From: Morinoia aosen
Lineage: Eukaryota; Arthropoda; Malacostraca; Amphipoda; Talitridae
Length of the DNA stretch: 64,000 nt
NCBI GenBank assembly: GCA_030386875.1
Contig: CM059574.1
Span: forward strand, 3,231,934-3,295,933
Direction: 5' to 3'
The notes beneath the pieces are model-generated. The model ran no database searches, was not told where the DNA came from, and was given only the letters and a program-made list of their open reading frames with translations. Below, piece after piece: positions 24,226 to 35,790 of the stretch. How positions within the stretch are numbered: the stretch's first letter is position 1; each line of letters begins with the position of its first letter. The position numbers and the translations under genes were made by a program.

Positions 24226-27200
24226 TAAGATTTCAAATTTTTGGTCTTGTGCGTTTCCCTGCTTGTTTGGGTTATAGGCTGATTTTAGAATACGTAGAGT
24301 GTTATGTAGGCAATTTAGTGTTAATTAACTGTTGCTTATGCAGGTTGTGCCTTAACATGTGCCATATTTAGCGTAACCGAAATTGAAATACAAATGCGGG
24401 ATTTCTCCCTGTAGGATATTTTTATTCATGAGGAACCACCATCGAAAATAAAATTTGAAAAATTTATGTTAGCCGTACACCAATTACTGAATGAAAAACA
24501 AAAGTGCAATTTAAAACTAAGTTCACGGTGATGAGTCGTTTTTGTTAATTTGCACCGGTAAAGCGCTATTCTTTGTCGTAACTTGCTATCAAATTATGAC
24601 ATAAAAATTCTTGAACTTAAATTTTCAATGCATGTCTTCAAATTATATGACCCCATATTATGCAAAACATTACAACTGCCGCGGAAAAAATGGTAAAAAA
24701 TAGGGCAACCGCTAAAAAATTCGGGTTCTTCGGATCGCTGAACGTTTGGAAACAGCTAAGAAGTTCCTGAAAATTCTGAAAATTTGATGCACTGAGTCCG
24801 ATAACTAAACTTACGAGTACGAGTATCTACACAATTGAGTTCTTTGCTCAGGAAAAATCAGGCTATTTTGGGTTTGGTGTAAGATTTCATCGTGAACGTC
24901 AGCTGTCAAAAGAAATACTCAAGACAATCGCCATGCTGCAGGTTTGTACAAGATCGGTGAAAATAGAAAATTTTGTGAAAACGCGGCCATCAGAATTCCG
25001 TGAAACATTGAGCACAAATTAAGTTACTGTTTTTTTATGCATAAAGAAGTAATTACAGCCTTCTGAAATCCAGCGATGGAATGAAATTTTTACCCTTTAC
25101 GTTGTTAATTAAATCTGTTAACGGAACAATATAGTGCATGCTCTGGACATGAAAATGATTGGATACTCAGGATTTAATTTCAAAATGAAAGATATCAGTT
25201 TTGTGTCACCGTGTATTTTGTGAGATGTTGAAGTGTGTTAGGTTATATCAAACGAAGATAATTTTAAATTGTATTCATTTTATGGTTCATTTCTTGAATT
25301 CATCCTCACTTTAAAATTGGGTCGTCAATTGAGGGAAAAATGTTTAAAACGATATTGCTGTAGTAGACTGGGTTAGTTAGTTTATCTTATTTTTGAAAAG
25401 GATTGTGTTCTCCTGAAGACCTCATGAAATATCTCAACTGTAAAAGAAAGCTATAAATTCTGGCGTTTCCTCGCACAACTATGATGGCAGAATTTTCCTA
25501 AAAAGTATTTCATTCCATGGGAGTTCAAATGTAAAAATTACGTGAGTGTACTCTCCTATCCCCACAGTGATCGATGTAAGGATATCACATCATACGTAAA
25601 TCCAGTTTTTCAAACTCTTTCAGTGAGTGCGGAAATAAATTCTAAGGTTTAAATTTTAGTAGGGAAACGGGAGTTTCCTCTCTGCTGAAGTTACTCCCCT
25701 ATCAACTTTCAAGTGCAACACGGTAGTAGCTCAATTAGGATAGATTTAAGTCAACCTGAAATTAGGAAGATAAATCAAAATTGGCTAAAAATTTTCCATT
25801 GATTATAATACTCACGGCTTTGCATATTTGTGACGACCTCGAGTTTATGTTTTTATGAAAAATATTTGTTTCGTGTAACATCAAATTAGAATATTTAATG
25901 AAGTTTCGAAGTCCTGAGCCATTAAACTTGTACCCTAATGAAATACAGGTTTTTGATACGTCGAATTTATCTTGTCTTAGCAGTACGCCAAAATTTTTCA
26001 TGAAAATGAGTATCGCTCATGCATAATTTGAAAATTTACCGCTCTCTTACGCATACAAAAATTAAAAATTCTGGTATATTTACAGACTCGCAGCAGCTTC
26101 AGCTCCATATATGCTTCAAATTTTCATGTCATACTCTAAATAGTTTAAGAGATACAACAATTTTTTGAGGATCAACAAAAAAAGATTACTGAGGATTACT
26201 GTTCTGAGCTGACAATTTTAAAGGAACAGGCAGTTTGGGGATGAAACGTTACTGCAGCCTCAGAGTTCCCTCGGACGGCGAGGAAACATCGACTCGGCCG
26301 GGTGCGCTGGCTGAGTGTGACTGAGGCGAGCACGCCTTGCCTAAGTCATGTGATTGTTCGCGTACCGGACTGTTTCACTGAGCGCACGACTTTGATAACT
26401 ACAAACCTTTAATTGAAAACCCTTTTATATGGAACAGTTGTGTTTGCAGTACTACAGTCTTTTGCTACAAGCACTCAAAAAACTGTTTTTTACAACGTAT
26501 AAATACTGTCGTTATCAAATGCAGTATTTCCATATGAATGAATATTTATCGAAGAAATTCTGTATGGTATATAAAGCTCACACACTTGGAAAAGTTTGGA
26601 TCTTGAGTTGGCGTTGGCAGGATTGCTGCAGTTGCAGCACGCAATCACGAGATTGCCTCGGGACCCACATGAGAGATTGCATGATTGCAGACTCTCTAGT
26701 GATGGTATGGCGCTGAGAAATTGAGATTGAAGGCAAGCATTTCGTTTCTGCCGAGGTTGTCTGCCCGGCAGGGATATTTCACTCAGCCGCGTGAGGTCAA
26801 CTGGAGGGCAGCGCTCGCATGAAATGAACTTGCAGTAACGTCTTCATGACAGGTTCTTCAGCGCTGCAACTCGTTCAGTTGCTCGCAGCTGTGCCAGTGA
26901 TCCAATAAACAAAATACCCAAGAAATCCAAGCATCACTGTCGATAATTTTTTACAGGTCCTCCTTTTCTTAATAAGACTTGAACAAATTGAACAAAATAT
27001 GATTGTTATAAATACTTACAGGGAGACTAAATTTTGCCTGTCAATTTGAAGGCACTGGCTCCCTACCCGAAGAGGTCGAGCACTCACGCAATGAATGAAC
27101 TTTTACTGTCTTGTTTTCCTTGCGTCGGTCACGAGTCAAAATAGACGTGACTTTGGAATATCTGTCCAATTTAAATTAATGTTGACCCTCGGCAGCCGGA

Positions 27201-27472
27201 AAATGGCACTTTAAAAGGTTTTGTTGAACGTTATACAGTATACTAAGGAACTAAAAAATCTTGTATTATTGTATTCTTGCATTTCAGAATGAGCAAGATT
27301 AAATCGAGCTGCCTCTGATTAAGTTACGCTAATTTACAAAGTGGCCAATATGAAAGTCAACATTTACTGCAAAATAAAGACGTTTCAAATTAGACCCTTT
27401 GTAAAGTATTCACACTTGCAGGAAATTTAGAAACAAATATACGAATTTATTCACGTTTCATTTAACGATGTT
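24226..27472 (+). other. Intron sequence, nothing coding recognised
   Basis: AT-rich part of igl intron 2. A GC-richer island at about 26236-26860 has imperfect inverted ends (ATGAAACGTTACTGCA at left, TGCAGTAACGTCTTCAT at right) and could be a small inverted-repeat element. Confidence 0.4.
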
Positions 27473-27668
27473 TAAGTAGCCGTAAGGCCAAACGCAACTA
27501 ATTTTAAGGAGCCGTACAGGCAGAACATAGATTAATTTTAAAGAGCCGTACAGGCCGAACATAGATTAATTTTAAAGAGCCGTACAGGCCGAACATAGAT
27601 TAATTTTAAAGAGCCGTACAGGCCGAACATAGATTAATTTTAAAGAGCCGTACAGGCCGCGTATAGAG
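27473..27668. repeat. 34-bp minisatellite, about 5 units
   Basis: Each unit contains AATTTTAAAGAGCCGTACAG followed by GCCGAACATAGATT. The first and last units are diverged and the central three are identical. Confidence 0.9.
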
Positions 27669-29644
27669 TATTTTTAGAGAAGGATTTATTTAATATTTTT
27701 TATTATTTTATTGGTTTAAGTTAAAACTTAGCGCTTAGAGCACTTGATTAAAAAAGCTTTCGCTTTACCTCAAAAAAAATGGCATAAGTGACACGGGTGC
27801 TCGTTAAGTTAAATTACACCACAAGAGAAGCAACAGCTAACGTTACAGGTGTGACAAAGTAGGTAGGTGAACCTATTGCACTAGAGCAGTATTAACTAGC
27901 TGCTGCCTCCGAACTAACGAGTCAGCGGTTGACGCCACTAAGCGAGCAGCAGGACCGCTGCAACCGCACTTTTAGGTTATGTAGTAAACGAGATTTAAGG
28001 AAGAGCAGCAGGAACCGGTCGGTCTGGGCAGCTTCCTGGAAGGACAAATGAATTGTTTCAGTAAACAGAAAAAAGAACTAGAAAATCAAGTCATTAGGTA
28101 ATTCAAGTTATGCACGACAATAAATTACAAGATATTTAAGGCTCCTAGAACGCACCCAACAGTAGCGCCAGCTAGCCCCAGCATCGCACTCGAGTCCTGA
28201 CAAAACCCTCGAGCCAGCGTTACGGTGAAGCAACTGACGGCAGCCTCCCAGAGTAGCGGTAACTCTACCAGCAGCAGCAGGACATACTAGGAGCGGAAAC
28301 AAACACAAATTAACATGTGCCGCTACGACGGTAGAATAGAGACGTAATATTTCAGATCACGAATCTCAGTAATTCCAACAACCAGCGAGCTCTCACCCAA
28401 GTTAATTTCCACTCGGTGGGTCGATAAGCCACTTCCAGAGGTTGTTAAAGTAGCGGAAAAAAGATGAAAATAGTGGTAGAACGGTGTTCAGGCGAAAGTA
28501 CGTAATCAGGTAAGTAGTTAATAGAAGGGAGATGCAACAAGCACCAAGGCAATATAACTAAAGCTAGATGAATTCAGGAAGAAACCGTTACAGTTTCCTC
28601 CAAGTATCAGGAATTCACCGTAAGCAAGTAGGTTTACACACTTCAGAAGAAGCACTTTAAATGGTTAAGAACTCCCTCCGAAGAAGTTTACTGGCCACTG
28701 GCCTTTTAATTTAGTTAGAATTATTAACGACCTGAACACCAAGATAAAGTCTCAAAACAAAAATAAAGAAATTCACAACACACGCATACAAACTTAAACA
28801 AAGCAAAAATAGGAAAGTAAGTGAAGGAAAGGAATACATAACCTCGTGGCTACGTAAGAGGTAATAAATGGTACCCTCCAGGTGCTGCTCAGCCTGCCGC
28901 TGCTTCAGTCAAAGTGTCAATGCCGTTTTTTCTAAAAAATCATCCGCCCACCATACCTTTGCTCCGCTCAAGCTCCGCGGCAACAAATGACTGCAAGAAA
29001 GCGGCGTATGGCTCTGCCACCAAAGGCAATACGACGAGTATGTGGGAAGAATTTTCCACACCTTTTCCAGCTAGATCAGTGTTTCGATTTTAATTGAAAA
29101 AACTTTTTTTAAAATCAGTTAGTTTTTTATTTTATAGAGACGGGTTATTTCCATAATTAAGCAGAAAAAATTCGTCTTGAATTTTACTTATATAAAAAAA
29201 ACAGAAAGCGCACATTCATAATATAAGGGCAAGGAAATAAATTTTTCTCCATAAATTCCTTTCATGCGTGGCTGATCTAACTCGTTTAACCATTGCTCAC
29301 AACGCAAATCTGCGAATCGTTAAATTACTCACACGATTAAATATTTATGACGTCATTTTTTCCTCGGTTTAATCCTTAAAAGTTTCTGCATCACAAGATG
29401 GGACTTGAGTAAAGCGACTCCATTTAAAACCCTCTGTCATCCTGGCATAGTTTTATTACGAGTTTATCAAGTTACGTTGCGTCGATGATAACTGCATCAC
29501 ACACCTTCTGCGTGCGTTGTGAGACAATGAATAAATAATTAAAGATCACGCGGAGCAAACATGCGGCTTAAATTGTAGATATTTTTTGTTTAACGTGCGT
29601 AAAGATCTGAATTTTTCTCTTCTCAGGGTAAAACAACTATTTAA
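27669..29644 (+). other. Intron sequence, nothing recognised
   Basis: Unique sequence with CAG-rich patches around 27950-28280. No exon, RNA gene or transposon protein is supported. Confidence 0.45.
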
Positions 29645-29955
29645 TTCATAGGAATTGGTGCTTTAGTAAGGAAAATGCGAGGTCCCAAGCTGATGGTTAG
29701 GTCGCCACCTTTTTTTAAGATAGAAAAGGTTCTTGTTATTACTGACCATTTTTTCAGTGCACTGCTGTCCTTTTACAGCACCTTTTATTTTCTTCTCCAA
29801 CGTTTGTCTTGTTTCGAGATCTTTTTCAATTTTTCTGTTTCTATACGGAGTATTTGGGTGCAAACCTTGTACACATAATCTCCATTTCCTTCCTTCCTTC
29901 CTTTGATATGGTTAGAGAGACTTAAATTAACTCATAATCGAGAATCTAATGTAGA
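29645..29955 (+). mobile_element. SINE-like copy
   Basis: It reads GGAATTGGTGCTTTAGTAAGGAAAATGCGAGG, then CCCAAGCTGATGGTTAGG, TTTTTCAGTGCACTGCTGTCC, ACCTTTTATTTTCTTC, TTTCTGTTTCTATACGG and TCCTTCCTTCC, and ends TCGAGAATCTAATG. The 5' stem is eroded. Confidence 0.65.
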
Positions 29956-30224
29956 TTTTTCTCGCAAAAGCAGTGACGTGAACGACATAAACTCAACAAA
30001 GCGCACAAACAATATTGACTTGCACAAATTGCTGAGGTACTGGGCGACCGCTGGGCAGCATTATATCCTAAGGCCAGAGGAGCTCTGCGTGCATTTTAAA
30101 TCAAAGTGAATTCAACATTGCAGGAATTATTCCTCGTTATTTGAGCCTCTTCGTTAAATGTTTTTGTTTGATCTCTATCCATCCTCAGGCAGCGCAGAAA
30201 TAAGTAAGTTGAAGTTTTGCAGGC

Positions 30225-30263
30225 TACACACACCAGCACACGAGCCGTGTGCTGGTGTGTGTA
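30225..30263. repeat. Perfect 18-bp hairpin, 3-nt loop
   Basis: TACACACACCAGCACACG (30225-30242) pairs without mismatch with CGTGTGCTGGTGTGTGTA (30246-30263) around AGC. It could form a cruciform in DNA. The loop is too short for a typical microRNA precursor. Confidence 0.85.
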
Positions 30264-30816
30264 CTTGTGTGAGGCTGTGATTTGTGTAGCCCCTCTCCCG
30301 CTGCACGCAGGTGTTTTTCCACTCGTCACACCTTTAAAATTAATTGCAATGAAAATTCCTTCACCTTTTATTAACTTTAATTTCAGTCTCAATTGTACAT
30401 ATAATAAACTTGAACTATAGGGCTTGAGTGCAAAAGATCGATTTTTTCGCTTTCATGTCCTTAAAAGAAGCCATTTTTTACAATGGTGAAAATAAAAATG
30501 TCTTCGTTTGTCCCTCAGAGTACTCGAAAGCATATATATAAATTATAGTTGGTACCTGTTTACAGGCACGTGAGTTAACCACTGGAGAGAGTTCTAGAAT
30601 TAATAATACGTAATGCTCCGCAATCACTTTTATTGGTTTCAGTACATTAGGCTCCTAAGGACATGAATGAGACTCTCCCACCATAAATCCCAACACCGCT
30701 CATCTGAGTCTTTTCGTAAGTGGACTCGATTTAGCGTGGCTAAATACCTTGCATACTTGGTAATGTAATGTGTTTTTACGCTGCAAATAGTCTGAATCGG
30801 ATACAAATTTCACTTT

Positions 30817-31874
30817 GCTTAAAGCACTTCCATGAGGCGCACGGGTTATGTGCTTAAGCACTTCCATGACGTGCACGGGTTATGTGCTTAAGCACTTCCA
30901 TGAGGCGCACGGGTTATGTGCTTAAGCACTTCCATGAGGCGCACGGGTTATGTGCTTAAGCACTTCCATGAGGCGCACGGGTTATGTGCTTAAAGCACTT
31001 CCATGAGGTGCACGGGTTATGTGCTTAAGCACTTCCATGAGGCGCACGGGTTATGTGCTTAAGCACTTCCATGAGGCGCACGGGTTATGTGCTTAAGCAC
31101 TTCCATGAGGCGCACGGGTTATGTGCTTAAAGCACTTCCATGAGGTGCACGGGTTATGTGCTTAAGCACTTCCATGAGGTGCACGGGTTATGTGCTTAAA
31201 GCACTTCCACGAGGCGCACGGGTTATGTGCTTAAGCACTTCCATGAGGCGCACGGGTTATGTGCTTAAAGCACTTCCATGAGGTGCACGGGTTATGTGCT
31301 TAAGCACTTCCATGAGGTGCACGGGTTATGTGCTTAAAGCACTTCCATGAGGCGCACGGGTTATGTGCTTAAGCACGCCCATGAGGTGCACGGGTTATGT
31401 GCTTAAAGCACTTCCATGAGGTGCACGGGTTGTGTTCCTAAGCACTTCCATGAGGTGCACGGGTTATGTGCTTAAAGCACTTCCATGAGGTGCACGGGTT
31501 ATGTGCTTAAAGCACTTCCATGAGGTGCACGGGTTATGTGCTTAAGCACGTCCATGAGGTGTACGGGTTATGTGCTTAAAGCACTTCCATGAGGTGCACG
31601 GGTTATGTGCTTAAGCACTTCCATGAGGCGCACGGGTTATGTGCTTAAGCACTTCCATGAGGTGCACGGGTTATGTGCTTAAAGCACTTCCATGAGGCGC
31701 ACGGGTTATGTGCTTAAAGCACTTCCATGAGGTGCACGGGTTATGTGCTTAAAGCACTTCCATGAGGTGCACGGGTTATGTGCTTAAGCACTTCCTTGAG
31801 ACGCACGGGTTGTGTGCTTAAGCACTTCCTTGAGACGCACGGGTTACGTTCTTATGCACTTCCATGAGGCGCAC
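30817..31874. repeat. 34/35-bp minisatellite, about 30 units
   Basis: Each unit holds ACTTCCATGAGG, then CGCACGGGTTATGTGC or TGCACGGGTTATGTGC, then TTAAGC or TTAAAGC. Unit junctions create the palindrome GTGCTTAAGCAC in 34-bp units, while the extra A in 35-bp units interrupts it. The two lengths and the C/T variant at the GCAC site are interspersed, and the right edge is diverged. Confidence 0.95.
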
Positions 31875-31880
31875 GAGTTT

Positions 31881-32345
31881 AACACACTCATGGGTCCAAA
31901 TGTAGAACACTTTTACCCTTTTATCTCTTTATTTCATGCAGATGTAAGGTTGAGAGTGAATCCAATAATTTTTCCGATGCTTGGAGTCTTAAATATCCGC
32001 TCAACTGCATCGCCCGTAGTAATTCCTAATGAAAAGTTGACTACCCTACAGTACTGGATGCCAATGCGTGAATTCGATACATTCATCGATGCCTCTGCCT
32101 TTCAGATCCTTTCAATCGAGACCACACATTTCTTTTTGAATGTTCAACTCAACTCAGTTGGCGTGTTCTTTCCTCAGTGCATAGATGCTGGACAACACGT
32201 TCTTGTTATTTATTTGGACGGTATTGTCGGGCTAGGCATCCTCAATATAGGGTTTCAAAAACAATTTGCTAAGTACCTTGGTTTGTTTTGTTTGACTTCA
32301 AAGCAAATAACAGAACGGAAAATATCTCGAGCAAGAGCTTCTTAA
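31881..32345 (+). other. Unidentified open frame
   Basis: An open frame continues from the repeat edge for about 155 codons (to a stop near 32343). I recognise no domain or motif, and the start lies in the minisatellite. It is the longest non-repetitive plus-strand frame in this part. No splice context or relatedness to igl was found. Most likely chance, possibly a decayed element. Confidence 0.15.
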
Positions 32346-33186
32346 ATGTGTGTTCCGAGGGCACTTTGGCATTATCAGATGATCATAAAATTCCCCAGAA
32401 TTAGAACCGCAATGTTCAAAACATTCATTAGATTAACATAAAATTCATGAAGACTTGGATGAGGATCGCATTCGTTATCATCATATTACAACGAAGTTCA
32501 CAAAGAATTGTGGCTGTGTGTCACTGAGTACCAGCACTTTTGTCCAATTTTGTACCTTTTTGTCACTCATCGCATTAATTAAAAATGTTCTGGATTCCAC
32601 GTAATTAGAATGGTGATAAATCATTGTATTTTACATTGCATATTGAGAACACTTTTATTGAGGTTGATATTCGTAGCTCATATTCTTGAAAGCTTTGATT
32701 CCATAACTTAGGTTGAATTGAGAAAGAATCTCTATGTTTCATGTGATAGTTGACTATGGAATTACAGCAGTGGTTTCAGGCTATGGCCACGAGATGAAAG
32801 ATGCGGCGGTTTGGGATTCTTTCTGAGCTAAAATTCATTACAAACTTTGAGGAAATTATAATATAATGAGTATGAATTTTAATAACATTCATAAATTAGG
32901 GTAAGGTATTTGAATGGAATGATATACCCCGAATTATATGAAACCACAAAAAGCCTGCGGTACCGAGCGCCGCTTTTGAAAACGCCAAAAAAACGGCTTC
33001 AAAATTGATCTGTGAGGCGTTGAGGTAGTTGTCCCCTCGACTTACATTGATTTTTGACCATTTTACGATATTCTTTGTGTACCTACGAATCGCTCTCCTG
33101 GCAGGAAGGTGTCGGGATGGAAGTGGTAGGTATATATTACTCAGTTTCGCTACGCATCCCTCCTGGTACTGTATAGGCCTCATATC

Positions 33187-33835
33187 AGGTGTACCGGTTA
33201 ATAATTTTGCATATTTGCAAAGAAAGCATTTGTAACTTGGGAAACAGGGAACAAATATTCTTAACAAAGTATCCACCCTAGCTAGCCGTACATTTTACCA
33301 GCCTGCCTTTCGAATTGTGATGCACTTTCTGAAATATTGTTCACAGTTCGAGGTGATCCAGTCACTAAGCCACGTTTTAAAGTCATTGTTATTGTTGAAG
33401 TGATGCGGGCAGTTCATGAAACATCGAGGAAAACAAATGGTGGTCTGAGAGGTCCAAGGTCGGTGAGGACGGGGGGGGGGTTGGCAAAGAGTTTCCACCT
33501 AAACGTAGAAATGGTGACTGTCATACTTCGCTCTCTGTGCACGATTAGCCGTTGTTTTGCTGCAAATTCTTGTCTTGGTAACCCAATCCGTGCGCTTTTT
33601 CATCAATGCAAGGTTCAAATTACCCCAACCTTCTGGTCCCACAAATTACACGGGCATTCTCTTCCTTCCGCAGCGATTTAGTTTTGCAGTCGATGTGGAT
33701 GGTTGTGCCGAGAGAATCCATGACCTTTTGCGTTTCGGGTTCTTCCATTATTCATCTCCAGTCCCTACCTGACGCAAGAAAGACTTCCTTTCATGCCAAG
33801 AACGCATCACTTCACAAACCGTGCCGCGCATACTC
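33187..33835 (-). mobile_element. Decayed mariner transposase fragment
   Basis: On the minus strand the protein order follows mariner: RKSFLRQVGTGDE (for RKSFLHRIVTGDE, first catalytic Asp kept), NPKRKRSW, QPSTSTAKLN (for GQPSTSTAKPN), LALMKKR, a degraded HDNARPH block in which the Asp is lost, a shifted PPP..TDL..LRPPFVFL block matching the SPDLAPSDYHLF region, and finally DFKTWLSDWITSNCEQYFRK (for the IKKWLDSWIASKDEQFFRR segment). There are several frame changes and stops. The N-terminal DNA-binding half is missing. A possible terminus CAGGTGTACCGGTTAATAATTT lies at about 33189; no matching opposite end was found. A non-autonomous relic inside igl intron 2. Confidence 0.8.
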
Positions 33836-34796
33836 TATATTTTGAATGAGATAGACAAGTACTCCACATGAATGCAATATCACACAAACTCAAACTCGGT
33901 TGCACGCGAACGGCTTTTTGGTATTTGCTGTCCTAGCGTCACCCTGACATAACAGTAGAGACAGTGAACCAACCCTCGCTTCCTGCGCCCATCCAGCGAA
34001 GAAAGTAAGAATCATTAACCCGCACTCGTGATATATAGTCATGAATACTGTGTTCATAATTAATCTAACTTTTAAGTGAAATATCTCTTTAATACTTGGC
34101 CCCAGCTCATAAGACTAGAATTCTATTTTTATATGTCAAAGAAATCGTATAAGCCTTGCATCTATTTATTGAATAAAATAATGCAGGATAATGATGAACA
34201 TGTTCTTGAAAATGTGTTGTGCTTCAAATAATAGACACCAGCGTTTGCTTGCTCATTTTTTACGGACTCAAAATGGATAAATCATCAACATTTCCATCCA
34301 TTCGTCTCATGGTCGGAATTCGAAGGCGCATTCTGGACGCTAATCTTTAAACGGATTCCTAAGATTAACAAGGAAGCCAATTAAGAACTTCGCCGAGACG
34401 GCCTGCAGCCAAAAGACGGAATGATCAAATAGGATCCCAGAATTCTCATTAGATCGTCAATCATTTTCAAAGTCTGCCTCAGCTCAAATCTTTTCGCATT
34501 GAAACTGTGATGCAGAATAATTCTCAATTTCTTGGAAACATTTCATTTGGTGTGGTAGTGTACATTTTCTTGCTAGAATTATATAACTCATTTTTGCTTC
34601 TAAAAATATGAAACTTTTTCATAAATAAAGCCCTATGTTATTAGAGAAATTTAAATTTGGAACAATGAACTATTTTTGTGTACTAAGTCAGAAAACTAGA
34701 ACAGTTCTAGATGCCGCTATTGTCTACCTTTTACCTCTGTTTACGGCTCGTCCACCACGTCATGTTCGCTGAGATTATTGCGCCAATGCGCGTTCC

Positions 34797-34975
34797 AAGA
34801 GCTAGGGAAATGTGTGGTGCTGAGCTGAGAGTTACGAGTAGTTAGGTCTTCATTTTGTTGAATTCAATTTTTTGTTGGTTTTATTGAGAATCATCTCATC
34901 TTTTTCCGGTTCACTGCTGTCCTGTTTTTCAGCATCTCTTACTTTCTTCTTGAACTTCTACTTTGTTTCACATCC
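34797..34975 (+). mobile_element. SINE-like copy, 3' truncated
   Basis: It contains AGGGAAATGTGTGGTGCTGAGCTGAGAG, GTTAGGTCTTCATTTTGTTG, TTTTTCCGGTTCACTGCTGTCC, TCAGCATCTCTTAC and TTCTTGAACTTCTAC, then stops matching. A second partial 5' piece of the family (GAGATATGAGGTGCCAGGCTG) follows at 35041-35100 after a run of 16 G (35029-35044). Confidence 0.6.
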
Positions 34976-35790
34976 TTCACGGTTCACTGCGACCTAGTTT
35001 TTCAGAGCTTATAATTCAGGGGGGGGGGGGGGGGAGAGATATGAGGTGCCAGGCTGAAGGATAGGGAGGGCATCCATTTTTGACATCGAAAATTTTTTTC
35101 TTATGATACGCCTGTCAAGGTTTTTCTTATGATACGCCTCTTAAGATCAACACGTAAAACGTAGCCAGCAAAGTCTATTTTTATTACAGTCTCCACATTC
35201 ACGTACAATGTTTTCAAACAACCATCCGACTGTGAATAATTTTACATTGATTAGTTTCCTTGATTTACGCAGATCCTGCATCACTTTGAACCTTGTACTT
35301 TTTTGTTATACAGCAGTTCATGATCTTGGGTTCATACCTTTTTTCACGGTTTAAAAGTTGTGTCCATCGTTCAGTGAAGTCCAATGAGGTACTGTTACTT
35401 GCATGAGAAGAGCACCGTCCCAGGGTGTTTTTAACACTGTAATGGTTCACGCATTTTACCCCTACGCTTGCAGAGTGTGTGCGGAAGACGCTAGGGTTAA
35501 GCAATAATCGTGTTTAAATTGAACTACCCAGTTACCCTCATAGGAAAGTCGGTTTTGTTTAAAAAAAACAGGTTGATGCCTCCAATAATCTTATTGAAAT
35601 CTACAAGCCGAATTTCTACAGAAATATCTGCCTGCGCATTGCGTAGTTGTTGAAATGAGTGTAATCGCCTTTCATTAATTTTTTTCTGAGATTTTGTTAT
35701 TCTATAACTATCATCAGCATCCGAGGAGCTCCCTCCTCGATATCAATTTTTAGACATCACTCGCGTCGTAACATCGCCGTGACGCTGAAT

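Noticed and set aside
32896-33276. 126-codon minus-strand ORF as a gene
   Set aside because: It lies next to the mariner relic and past its C-terminus; no independent motif supports a protein.
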